From positions 1 to 64,000 of the forward strand of contig JAPYMA010003049.1 of assembly GCA_035041965.1 (NCBI GenBank): a DNA stretch of 64,000 bases, written 5' to 3'. Position numbers and translations under genes: made by a program. The notes beneath the pieces were generated by a model, which ran no database searches, had not been told where the DNA came from, and was given only the letters and a program-made list of their open reading frames with translations. Below are positions 48,044 through 60,139 of this stretch, one piece after another (within the stretch, counting starts at the first letter, position 1; each line of letters opens with the position of its first letter). The DNA is from Anisakis pegreffii. Taxonomy: Eukaryota > Nematoda > Chromadorea > Rhabditida > Anisakidae.

Positions 48044-51000
48044 TCACAGTTAATTCACTGTCATTGGATGAGAATGCGTCTATGTAAACTGCATTAATTG
48101 AATAATTACCTCACATCGATAAAGAGGAATTGCTGCCTGAAATGCTCGGACAGCTATATTGTTTTGAGATGTTCTCATGAGTCGGAGACCTTTCAAGTAT
48201 AGGACAGACACATTATGAATTCTTTATTCCATTCATACTTTCAATTCTCAGTACCATTTCCAGCGTATTTTGGGTATATTCTCGAACAGGGCTGATTCGA
48301 CTGGTCGCGCAATCATGCGCAGCAAAAATTATTGAAGCGTCTAGAACTTCTGGATAATGCACGTCAGAATATATAAGTTTTAGTATCCCAACTAATGTAT
48401 CCGATAAATTCCGTTTAAAATGATTCTGCTTATTGAAAAATGGATGAATTATCTGTTTGGCAGATTACGGTGATGGCATATAAATAACATTGCGATGTGG
48501 ATACGTAATACACTACTTGATCGGTTTCAATAATTCATGGTAGTAGCTGTTCGATGAAGCCTATTCAAGCTGATTCATAATCAGTGCTGAACGCTCTAAA
48601 CAACTCAAAAAATCATGACGCTTTCAAAGCAATTTGATATTCAAGTGTCACCACAAATATTACATGCATTCAACAATTCAGATTGTGGCTGAATGAAATG
48701 TCACGTGTGGTGTTATCACATTTCATAGTGCTGACGAGAATCGCTGATGACAACTTGTTTTCAATCGAAACCATTCAAAAGTACACCGAAATCCATCCAA
48801 TAATTCATGCATATTGATGAATCTGTGTCGATATGCTTACACGCTTATTTGAATAGCAACAAGCATTAATATTTGAGTTTGTTAATATTTGAGTAACTGC
48901 TGAAAAGTTTTTCCTTCTCGCAACATTCTACATCATGACAAATGATTTGGAAATTTGGGTTACTTTTACGGAATTCTCAAAGAGTTATTTATGTGACTGA
49001 TTTTTTTCTGGATTATTTCTCGAAAGTTCTCCTCACAATCAGTTATAATGAATACTCACAACACTTATATTAACTGTAAACAAATAGACTGATCTTAAAC
49101 AGCAATTGATCGTGAATGAATTTGACGATCACTCCCAAAAATCAACAACTAATGGATGTGGTGGTTCACTAGTAGATGTGGATATTTAATCGCACTTCAA
49201 ACTCTAAGACTAGGAATTATACCGATAAGTATTTCAATAATGATTCGAAAAAGCTGCACAGTAGCGAAAACACAGCTGCTTGGCTTATAACAATACAATG
49301 AACCAACTCGATTCGGCTTGACTCAGTCAATTCGATTTTCTTTCTTTCAATCAGAGACATGCATTCATTTGATTAGTGCCGCGGTCAGCTGCTCAAAATC
49401 GAATAATTTTTTAAAACGACTCATTAAAAGATGTTTTCAAAAATACGACTGAGATACGATAATAAAGACAGTCATGAAATCAGTTCAGTTTCATTTTCGT
49501 TGTTCATCCAACAGAGCAACATGGAAGCGAATATGAATTGAAGGTTTCTTATGTGCGGATAGCGTGCTAGCTATGCTCTGTGTGCTGCAACTGTTTGTCA
49601 AGCTAATTGATCTGGTTGATTGATCGAAGAGGTTTCAAAAAGACTTGACGACCACAATCAAATCACAAGCCTCGTTCAATGTACGCTCATCAAAGGCTGA
49701 TCGGATTGAATTCAAAAAGGCATCGTCGTCATCATGAATGAACAACCGCAAAATTATTCTTCACTCACACAAATTGTTGGTATTGTTGTTGTGGTGGTTG
49801 ATGGTATGAGCAGATGTTGTGTTCGTTTGCATGCATGATGTCCATGAGCAGTGTTGTGAACGATGTGCGTGTTTGTTGTGTTTTTCGAATATATTTAACA
49901 CATGCACACAGAATATTTATGTACGGTTTTGCATGTTCGCTCTATAACAAACATCAGTTTCAAGCATAGACTAGTTGTCATTCAAATGTCACAGCAAATT
50001 TGCGTTGCAAACGTTCACTTCGGCAGTCAGGCGTTCTTGCACATGATCGTCTGTTCAGTTCATTGTTCTTGTCAAAGAAATCAGCTGGAATCAAGCATTC
50101 ATACACTGTCTTGAACGAAACCTTAATATGAAATTCGAAAATTTTCTCCCTTCAAAATTCCGAATAAGTAAGCATAGGTTGCAATTTCAACAAAAAAACA
50201 CGAATCATAATACTTTGCAGATATGACATATGCCGATAAGCACGAGCCATACCGAGATGAACTGAAAATATGATCGCTGTAATATGAGGTGATCTAGAAA
50301 GATCCTAACTAGGATAATGAATAAAAGTTAACCAGAAGAATAAGTGAGAGAAGTACCAAAACGAATGATTAACTACAAGCTGATAGCAAAATTCAAGATA
50401 TTTTCAAACGCATGAGGGAAAAGAAATTTGAATCAGTACATAAGAGAGCTTTAAAAGGTCCGAAATGCTGAACAAGAAAAACAGTAGATGATATCCATCG
50501 ATTTGAAGCTTAAAAAATCAAGATCTGAAATGAATTGGGTAAGATTCGATTATTATGCTAGCTGAAGTGATCTAAATGTGAAATTGAAGGCACTGTGAAC
50601 ATTCTCGAAAAGATGTTCATTCATGAAGAATCACGCTGGCATAATGAACAAACAAATTGCGGTTACTGTGTTTACGCTATTCTGCGCTCTTTGGCGATGC
50701 GATCTGGAATGACGATAATAATAATAATAATAATAATGGAATTGAAATAATAATACTCATCACAGCAATCGTCAATTACGGTGTTCGATTTCGTGCATGA
50801 CATTAGGCATGCATGGCTTTCAGCGTGCGCATGGCATGAACCTGTTTATCGTTGGCTGGTGTATGCTAACAATTAGACTAAAATCGGTAAATAAAGCGGT
50901 GCATGAGCAAATGCTCGAGTGTATATAGTCTAAGCGGGACGCGAAAACAATCAAGATGAAACTGATCTGATATCGTTGCATATCAATTGAGTCGGCTACT

Positions 51001-52116
51001 CAAAGCGATTCCTGTTCCAATCATTAAAAGCCTTCGATAATCAATTCACAAATCGTATAATGAGTTCACAAAATTACTTCTCACTCTCATAACCAATATT
51101 TTCAGCAAAAATTTCCGAATCATATTGCTATGCCGTTCAGTCTCAAATGAAGCTTCCCTTCTAGAATTCACTAAGCAACGAAGCTACTGGTTCAATCCGC
51201 AGTATACTTAGCTTTGATTAGATTCAGATTAAAAGTTGATTTTCTGAAGGTACCTCACTCGCTCGGCAGCGCTCACTTAAAAACAATGATCTCTATTGAC
51301 CAATATGCACATGACATTAACAGTATTGGGGTCATCGTATTCAAACTAACGTTACTCTCAGGTATGTCCTGAAATATTATGATTTGTTCACAACGTTCCA
51401 TCCCACAGGACATTTAAATTCAGAAAAACATATATTTTGCCGAGCGATTTTGCTTTCTTGAGGAGATATAACTATTTTATTGAATCTATCTCAACTAGCG
51501 CAGTGGCGCCTATTCATATACACTGTATCACTATAGGTCAATTGCATTCACATTAATATAGCACTATAGCCTTTACAATCCTCAAGGTACCGGTACCCTC
51601 AGGTTTGCCCGGTAACGTATGAATTTCTTTACAGCATTCGATTGCTCAAGATCTCTACTTTCAGAAAAACATATATTTTGCCGAGCGATTTTGCTTTCTT
51701 GAGGAGATATAACTATTTTCTCAATGAAATACGGTTTGCCATCTTCGAGCTTACTGTACCTTCAAGTTTGCCCATTAACATATAGATATTTGTGCACCAA
51801 TCGATCCAGCGGAATTTCCAAATTCAGAAATACATATATTTTGCCGAGCGATTTTGCTTTCTTGAGGAGATATAACTGTTTTATTGAAGCCATCTCAACT
51901 AGCGCAGTGGCGCCTATTCATATACACTGTATCACTATAGATCAATTGCATGCACATTAATATAGCACTATAGCCATTACAATCCTCAAGGTACCGGTAC
52001 CCTCAGGTTTGCCCGGTAACGTATGAATTTCTTTACAGCATTCGATTGCTCAAAATCTCTACTTTCAGAAAAACATATATTTTGCCGAGCGATTTTGCTT
52101 TCTTGAGGAGATATAA

Positions 52117-52216
52117 NNNNNNNNNNNNNNNNNNNNNNNNNNNNNNNNNNNNNNNNNNNNNNNNNNNNNNNNNNNNNNNNNNNNNNNNNNNNNNNNNNNN
52201 NNNNNNNNNNNNNNNN
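52117..52216. other. Assembly gap of 100 N
   Basis: Exactly 100 N inside the satellite array, the conventional placeholder for a gap of unknown size. The true array is probably longer than shown. Confidence 0.99.
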
Positions 52217-53891
52217 CTCAGGTTTGCCCGGTAACGTATGAATTTCTTTACAGCATTCGATTGCTCAAGATCTCTACTTTCAGAAAAACATATATTTTGC
52301 CGAGCGATTTTGCTTTCTTGAGGAGATATAACTATTTTCTCAATGAAATACGGTTTGCCATCTTCGAGCTTACTGTACCTTCAAGTTTGCCCATTAACAT
52401 ATAGATATTTGTGCACCAATCGATCCAGCGGAATTTCCAAATTCAGAAATACATATATTTTGCCGAGCGATTTTGCTTTCTTGAGGAGATATAACTGTTT
52501 TATTGAAGCCATTTCAACTAGCGCAGTGGCGCCTATTCATATACGCTGTATCACTATAGATCAATTGCATGCACATTAATATAGCACTATAGCCTTTACA
52601 ATCCTCAAGGTACCGGTACCCTCAGGTTTGCCCGGTAACGTATGAATTTCTTGACAGCATTCGATTGCTCAAGATCTCTACTTTCAGAAAAACATATATT
52701 TTGCCGAGCGATTTTGCTTTCTTGAGGAGATATAACTATTTTCTCAATGAAATACGGTTTGCCATCTTCGAGCTTACTGTACCTTCAAGTTTGCCCATTA
52801 ACATATAGATATTTGTGCACCAATCGATCCAGCGGAATTTCCAAATTCAGAAATACATATATTTTGCCGAGCGATTTTGCTTTCTTGAGGAGATATAACT
52901 GTTTTATTGAAGCCATTTCAACTAGCGCAGTGGCGCCTATTCATATACGCTGTATCACTATAGATCAATTGCATGCACATTAATATAGCACTATAGCCTT
53001 TACAATCCTCAAGGTACCGGTACCCTCAGGTTTGCCCGGTAACGTATGAATTTCTTGACAGCATTCGATTGCTCAAGATCTCTACTTTCAGAAAAACATA
53101 TATTTTGCCGAGCGATTTTGCTTTCTTGAGGAGATATAACTATTTTCTCAATGAAATACGGTTTGCCATCTTCGAGCTTACTGTACCTTCAAGTTTGCCC
53201 ATTAACATATAGATATTTGTGCACCAATCGATCCAGCGGAATTTCCAAATTCAGAAATACATATATTTTGCCGAGCGATTTTGCTTTCTTGAGGAGATAT
53301 AACTGTTTTATTGAAGCCATTTCAACTAGCGCAGTGGCGCCTATTCATATACGCTGTATCACTATAGATCAATTGCATGCACATTAATATAGCACTATAG
53401 CCTTTACAATCCTCAAGGTACCGGTACCCTCAGGTTTGCCCGGTAACGTATGAATTTCTTGACAGCATTCGATTGCTCAAGATCTCTACTTTCAGAAAAA
53501 CATATATTTTGCCGAGCGATTTTGCTTTCTTGAGGAGATATAACTATTTTCTCAATGAAATACGGTTTGCCATCTTCGAGCTTACTGTACCTTCAAGTTT
53601 GCCCATTAACATATAGATATTTGTGCACCAATCGATCCAGCGGAATTTCCAAATTCAGAAATACATATATTTTGCCGAGCGATTTTGCTTTCTTGAGGAG
53701 ATATAACTGTTTTATTGAAGCCATTTCAACTAGCGCAGTGGCGCCTATTCATATACGCTGTATCACTATAGATCAATTGCATGCACATTAATATAGCACT
53801 ATAGCCTTTACAATCCTCAAGGTACCGGTACCCTCAGGTTTGCCCGGTAACGTATGAATTTCTTTACAGCATTCGATTGCTCAAGATCTCT

Positions 53892-54694
53892 TGTCGAGAA
53901 GAGTAATAAATAAGAACGATTGATGATAAGATTTGTTCTCGACAACAAATCTTAAGTTGTTGAGAGGCGTTGTAGTGCGGTAACAAGAGCACGAACAATA
54001 AGATAATTTTATTGGATAAGGGCAAATAGATACAATATGAGGTGTAAAGTTGATTTACGGCGACAGATTATGTCAAAGGGGAAAGTGGCGACTCCTTGTT
54101 GAAGGTGATGACAAGATAACGGATAGAGTATCCGTTTATCTTAGGTCGTTGGGTCAGTCGTTGATTGTCGTAGCGCAGTTGTTGTTGTATTGTCAGCAGA
54201 GTGGCGACTCCTTGTTGTTGTAGAAGCAGGAGGAGTCTGACGACTCCTCGGTCTGACGACTCCTCGGTGGAGTAGGAGTTAGGAGGAGAAGTGGTTTCAC
54301 TGATCCATGCGATTGTATTTATACCCTTCTTGATTCGGAACTGCGTGCTGTTCCGACAAATTCCATTTAGAAGATCCAGGTTACGATAACCGGCTGTGGT
54401 GCGTAGATTTGTTTTCCGACAAATTCCATTTAGAAGATCCAGGTTACAATAACCCGCTGTGGTGCGTAGATTTGTTCCTTGAAGACAACTAGCTGATCTC
54501 AATACGTGTATTGCTCCAATTGTCCTGCTGTTCAAACGGTTTTTGGGACCGTTATTTGATTGATCACTGTTTACGTATTTATTACTAGTTTGGAGATTTG
54601 CTTAAAATGACATTTGAATGTCATTAATCATTTCACTAATTTAACTCTATTATTTATAAATTTATGGAGGATTTGACTCGCGGACTTCGCGACA
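53892..54694. mobile_element. 803-bp solo LTR-like insertion in the satellite array
   Basis: The insertion begins TGTCGAGAAG and ends CTTCGCGACA: TG...CA ends within a 10-bp inverted terminal repeat that matches 9 of 10. It is flanked by a perfect 5-bp duplication TCTCT (53887-53891 and 54695-54699), and removing it with one copy restores the satellite sequence exactly. These are the marks of an LTR retrotransposon end left after LTR-LTR recombination. Inside are two tandem copies of an about 61-bp block (about 54352-54473). A 155-codon minus-strand frame (54068-54535) matches no domain I recognise and contains that duplication. A short non-autonomous element with similar ends is the alternative. 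Direction is not determined. Confidence 0.82.
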
Positions 54695-55838
54695 TCTCTA
54701 CTTTCAGAAAAACATATATTTTGCCGAGCGATTTTGCTTTCTTGAGGAGATATAACTATTTTCTCAATGAAATACGGTTTGCCATCTTCGAGCTTACTGT
54801 ACCTTCAAGTTTGCCCATTAACATATAGATATTTGTGCACCAATCGATCCAGCGGAATTTCCAAATTCAGAAATACATATATTTTGCCGAGCGATTTTGC
54901 TTTCTTGAGGAGATATAACTATTTTATTGAAGCTATCTCAACTAGCGCAGTGGCGCCTATTCATATACACTGTATCACTATAGATCAATTGCATGCACAT
55001 TAATATAGCACTATAGCCTTTACAATCCTCAAGGTACCGGTACCCTCAGGTTTGCCCGGTAACGTATGAATTTCTTTACAGCATTCGATTGCTCAAGATC
55101 TCTACTTTCAGAAAAACATATATTTTGCCGAGCGATTTTACTTTCTCGAGGAGCTATAGCTATTTTCTCAATGAAATACGGTTTGCCATCTTCGAGCTTA
55201 CTGTACCTTCAAGTTTGCCCATTAACATATAGATATTTGTGCACCAATCGATCCAGCGGAATTTCCAAATTCAGAAAAACATATATTTTGCCGAGCGATT
55301 TTGCTTTCTTGAGGAGATATAACTGTTTTATTGAAGCCATCTCAACTAGCGCAGTGGCGCCTATTCATATACGCTGTATCACTATAGATCAATTGCATGC
55401 ACATTAATATAGCACTATAGCCTTTACAATCCTCAAGGTACCGGTACCCTCAGGTTTGCCCGGTAACGTATGAATTTCTTTACAGCATTCGATTGCTCAA
55501 GATCTCTACTTTCAGAAAAACATATATTTTGCCGAGCGATTTTGCTTTCTTGAGGAGATATAACTATTTTATTGAATCTATCTCAACTAGCGCAGTGGCG
55601 CCTATTCATATACACTGTATCACTATAGATCAATTGCATGCACATTAATATAGCACTATAGCCTTTACAATCCTCAAGGTACCGGTACCCTCAGGTTTGC
55701 CCGGTAACGTATGAATTTCTTTACAGCATTCGATTGCTCAAGATCTCTACTTTCAGAAAAACATATATTTTGCCGAGCGATTTTGCTTTCTTGAGGAGAT
55801 ATAACTATTTTATTGAATCTATCTCAACTAGCGCAGAC

Positions 55839-56247
55839 CTTACTGATACTGTTGCAATGTAATGTTGTTTCGATTTCATTTGACTGTTTTGTTGTAGATA
55901 TTTGAAGGTTTCATCTTTGTTGCTTTTCACAACATGATTTCGTTCTGCTGCATAATTCTTCGTCACTAAAAGATTCAAAATGATTTCACTGTTTGTAGAA
56001 AGTTGATTTTATATGCAGCGGGTATATGTTTCTGAGGAAATATTTGTTCCTTAAAAAGATAGAACGAAAATACCACAGCACCGTGATTATATATTCTATT
56101 GAAACGTATTACTTGCATCGCTGTCCTTATCGTCAGCTTCTACAAATCCGATCATAGCATCCCATGTAGTTACAATTGTAGCATTGATCTAAGCTTCTCG
56201 AGTTTGGCGGTCATGTTGATCTTCAGTTATTATTTATAATGTTTCAG
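55839..56247. other. Flank between satellite array and terminal exon
   Basis: Unique AT-rich sequence, probably intronic to the exon at 56248. A weak candidate exon begins right at the array edge after CTAGCGCAG, but it is short and unsupported. Confidence 0.35.
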
Positions 56248-56467
56248 GTATGTATCAGGTCGACCGCATGTCGAGCCAGTATCATTGGTGGATATTACGT
56301 TGTACGGCGTGCTAGAGGATCGTTTGACAGCACATCGAGTGAAACCAGCAGTTTTCGAGCTTTTATTGGCCTTATGTATCACCGTTTATCTTTCGATCGT
56401 ATACTTCAGCGCACTCAACGTTCATTCTTTGCTTGAAACAGTGCTGGTCAAATTGAAGAGCGTTTGA
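56248..56467 (+). CDS. Terminal exon of an unrecognised membrane protein
   Basis: After the acceptor AATGTTTCAG, a frame with one base of carried phase runs 72 codons to TGA. The peptide reads YVSGRPHVEPVSLVDITLYG, then LEDRLTAHRVKPAV, then a strongly hydrophobic helix (FELLLALCITVYLSIVYFSA), and a short amphipathic tail ending VKLKSV. This looks like the C-terminal transmembrane anchor of a membrane protein. The upstream exon must end in phase 2 and was not identified; it may lie beyond or inside the satellite array. Family not recognised. Confidence 0.55.
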
Positions 56468-59400
56468 TTCTGAAGATCAGTAAAGTTGTTTTGTTTCATT
56501 GTTCTTCTCTGGTGTGGTGAACGAGCGTCATCTATCTCATCATATCTTAAGCATACTGATCAATTCAAACTTAGCGATCACATCTATCACGCTCCTAAGT
56601 TGGTTACTCCACCTTATCTCAATGCTCAGTTCCTTCTACTGTTCTTTGCTTGTATCTTGTGTTTCTTGTTAGATGTAATTTTGCTATGATAAAATTAAAA
56701 TGATTATTTTTATTTTTGAACACATTATTTTGTTGTCCGTATTATTTTTCCTGTTTGTTGAATAGTTGAAATCAGTCCGTTACTATGACTTGGTTCATTC
56801 GGTACGCATTCATTACCGTTTGTGTTCAAAATTAGTGACACACAGTTGATTTTGTTGTTGTTATAATAGTATTATTATTTTCAAGTGTTGAGTTATTCGT
56901 TCTTATTAGAGGATATTTTATTCATTGAACATAAATACGTTTTTAAACATTATAGTGATTCTCTGCGCGTAGGTTGCTCATTTTATGCTTGTTCTTTCAA
57001 GTGACTTGTGTTTGTTTTTAGTATCGTTTTGTTGCTAGAATGCAAATCGGAAAGAAAGAAAAATTCAGTGTTTTGTGTATTGGTAATTGGTGGAAGATAT
57101 CATCACGAGCTGGAAGAAATCATATTCGTTGTTCATTCATCTGTTGCATTTTTGGTGATGCTGCTATACGTAAAGCATCGAAAAGTGTTTTTTTCGCATA
57201 TTTCTTAAACGTTTTTCCCATCGACATGAGCCAAAAAACGCACAAAAGAGGTTATATAGATTGTTTAATATGATAAATGGCATGCATCAAATCTGTACGT
57301 GATTATGAACACTTGCAAACAAATAGCAACAGTGATGTTTATTTTTAGACTGACTTGTTTGATGTGCTGGTAGAAACGAATGAATAAATATTTATTCATC
57401 ATATAAACATTACCATGAATTAATAGTTTGTTATTATAATCATTAATTATTATCATTATTAATCATTGACTGTTGGTTACTTCTGATGAAGGATTGTTAA
57501 TATGTAATCAATAGTGTTATCCTCTGGAATCTATTCGTTTAAAATGATCGATTCAGTTGTATATTGCGACGATGAATGGGTTCTGAAAGGAATGTTGCTC
57601 TTTTGTATCACATATTTGTATATTCGATGCTTTTGTATCACAAATTTACATCAGTGAATGCTTGCTCATTAGTTCGGTGTCGATTTTTCATCGATCCGTT
57701 CAAGTGAAATTCAAGTAAACAGTTCAGTGCTACTTTCATACCATTAGATTAGCTATATTTTCGAAGTTTCAAGCCTCCTGCTAATCATGTATACGGTCAT
57801 TGTCATTGCGGTTGATGCATCCATACTGTTCTGTGACTTTTTTGATGTGAGCTACAACGTGCTTGTGAAAAGAAATTTTTTTGATGAGAATATCCATATG
57901 GATATTTCTGCTGGAAGATAATTGTTAGTTGTGTATGAGGTCTTTGAAAAGAGCGATGAAATATTAAAAGATCGTGATAAATCTCGATTAACTTGTGTGA
58001 GGATGATGACAACTGATTCAAGAGAAGGGATGTTATGTCGAAATTGGCTATCGCGAAACAAACATACAAGCATTCTTCACAACGATTGTTTTAAGAATAA
58101 TTTTGCAAGGAAATTTGATCGCCGCTGTTTTAAGTTGAGTCCATAGAGAAAAAACTAAACCGGAATGAATCTCATCAATTCCGTTACTGGCTGGTTTTTT
58201 GCATTATTACGAAATGCAACAAACGAATGATCATTTTCAGATGATAAAATATTTCATTATATATTACGCGTTTGTCTGTTGATCTTATTGCCAGATAAAG
58301 ATGAAATATTGCGAAAATCCAAAAAGGTTACCCGATCATCAAGTTATTTCAAGGACTTCATTCAGAACCATTCATTCAAACATTCTTATCGTCGAGAACT
58401 TCGAGTAGTATCTAACATTGTAGAGGCGACACGTTTTCAATAATCTTTTGTCATCGAAAATCCCTTTTTTAAATTAATGCACTAAAAAAGCGACTAACTT
58501 CGTCCTGTTTGGATGATTTGGCTGGCTTCGAATTTGGAATGTGTTCAATAACTGATATGACGAATTGGCTTGATCAAAATGATGCAAAAATACATTATAT
58601 TAGTAGTCTTAAAAGTGACGGTTAGCAACTACTCTTGTTATTATAAGGACACCGTGTCATCAAAATTCTAATAACTCTGTTCTATATTCTCACAGTTACA
58701 TTCGCAAACTGCAGAAGCGACTTAAGTTCTGGTCAAATTGATGCTCTCATTGCGATCGATACCTACAGATCACTGCGTATCTGTTGCGGTTTTGTTGTGC
58801 ACTCCATTCGATGAAAGTATCATTATTTTGTAATATGATCAGCTAAACAGACGATAGCTTCGATAGGATATCATACAGATTTCGAATTATTGCAAACTGA
58901 CTGGGTTTTAGCATTTTAGGACAGTGTAGACCTTGTGAGAAAAGTGAAATGAGTCAAACAAGCAATGGCAGCAGTAGCATTAGCAGAGCAGAAGCAATCT
59001 TATCAAGGCAATAAAGCACATCCATCAGTACGCATTTATCCTATTCTATCCATTATCCACTCAGTAATGATTCAGTCAAGCAATAGCTACAATTTCGAAA
59101 GGCAATGTTCCTCATGATTAAAAAGCTGAAACAATACTCGCAATCATAAAATGACTCACCGCACATTTTTCGTTCTGCATCTCACATTCGTGTTTAAACA
59201 TTCCAAATGCATTCATTTGTTTATTGGTTTAAATTTTAATGTTCAGAAGTCACATCACCCTAATTTACCCTCTTCTATTGAATAGATTCATCCAAACCTG
59301 AATTAGGAAATATAATATATCTCTTTCATGGATCTCCCCTATTGAACAGATCCTTCCTCTCCAAAACAATAATTTTCACTCACATACTCAGCTTGAACAA

Positions 59401-59904
59401 GAATCAATTATTTTAAGCCAAAAATAGGCTTGGAGCGAACAAACGTACTGAATCAGTTGTTCAATAGCCTTCTTTGCGTGCCGTTAACGTCATGGACAGC
59501 CTTGTATAATTTTAAGTAATGTAACTGTTTTCAACACCTAAATCATTCTCCTGTGAAAAAAGCCTGGTAAAAAATGGATCTTGATACCCTAGGCATTCTC
59601 TACTCAATGTCAAGAGTTGAGGATTACTCAAACTGCGAAAGTGTAATCAGCGGTCCTCATCGGAAGTGAGGAGGGAGGGAACTGTGACTGTTAAAGGGCA
59701 ATGGGAAGGTGAAAGTTGGTAACTCATGGTTGATAGATTCTTCCTCATATTTCCTCCATATATGTCCAATAATGTGTCTCAGAGTAGGAATCTGATCACA
59801 AGAAATTGATTCTATTGATATCGCCGACGAATTACCGTTGCAAGACTCGTTGTTCTTGGAATTGCCTGATTTCTTCAGATTTGTCACCAAGATTTGTTAG
59901 ATCA
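56468..59904. other. AT-rich, mostly non-coding DNA
   Basis: No gene is supported. The best open stretch is a 78-codon frame at 57040-57273 preceded by a TTTTTAG acceptor, rich in Cys, Phe and Lys, with no recognisable motif. I regard it as unproven. Confidence 0.4.
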
Positions 59905-60078
59905 TCAGAGAAGAGGGAGGGGATATTGGAGCCACTGTGTTATTGGAGAGAACGGCGGTCCACCAAATTGCCAAAGGGGGAACAGAGCATAGTGTTCGTC
60001 GACAAAGGGGTCCCAATCAGGGTCTGCGACGTGAACCCGTTCCCGGACATTTTTGTCGTATTCCTCTCCTCTCCCTGG
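59905..60078 (-). CDS. Possible terminal exon in a GC-richer island
   Basis: On the minus strand, after the acceptor GGAACATTTTAG, a phase-0 frame runs 57 codons to TGA. It is rich in Asp, Pro and aromatics (VHVADPDWDPFVDEHYALFP, LWQFGGPPFSP). The surrounding 59640-60140 is clearly less AT-rich than its flanks. Competing open frames exist on both strands, so this may instead be a degraded retroelement or repeat. No upstream exon or family was identified. Confidence 0.27.
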   Translation of the reverse strand, partial: PGRGEEYDKNVRERVHVADPDWDPFVDEHYALFPLWQFGGPPFSPITQWLQYPLPLL

Positions 60079-60139
60079 CTAAAATGTTCCTCCTCGATAA
60101 ACACTAGTTTAAACCACTGCTCCACATGCACCTTATAAT

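Larger units (their letters stand above)
39690..51355. other. Long gene-poor region upstream of the EGL-46-like gene
   Basis: Roughly 11.7 kb with little coding signal. Items seen: CCAAT-palindrome ATTGGCCAAT at 40327-40336; (GCT)n at about 41497-41512; donor-like CTAG|GTAAGTTTC on the minus strand near 43567, which could end an untranslated exon; two possible + strand exons near 47 kb, listed separately; nuclear-receptor-like sites at 47491 and 48029; and (AAT)n at 50715-50737. The rest shows nothing I can support. Confidence 0.45.
51356..55838. repeat. Satellite array of a 404-bp dimeric unit with short edge units
   Basis: The marker CTCAGGTTTGCCCGG recurs near 51598, 52002, 52217, 52621, 53025, 53429, 53833, 55046, 55450 and 55690. 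Spacing is 404 bp except at the gap, at the inserted element (53833-55046 equals 404 plus 809) and at the right edge (240 bp). A diverged 240-bp unit also begins the array at about 51358. Each 404-bp unit contains two diverged halves, one from CTCAGGTTTGCCC and one from CTTCAAGTTTGCCC. Both contain the same core of about 55 bp (ACATATATTTTGCCGAGCG to TTGAGGAGATATAAC). The palindrome GGTACCGGTACC precedes each unit. Copies between 52217 and 53833 are nearly identical. A 78-codon open frame per unit is a by-product of the repeat. Copy number is uncertain because of the gap. Confidence 0.95.

Noticed and set aside
54068..54535. 155-codon minus-strand frame inside the 803-bp insertion
   Set aside because: No reverse transcriptase, integrase or transposase motif; part is an internal duplication. 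It is more likely non-coding LTR sequence.
51724..55407. A 78-codon open frame repeated in each satellite unit
   Set aside because: It repeats only because the DNA repeats; no evidence of selection on the protein, and it lacks a consistent upstream context.
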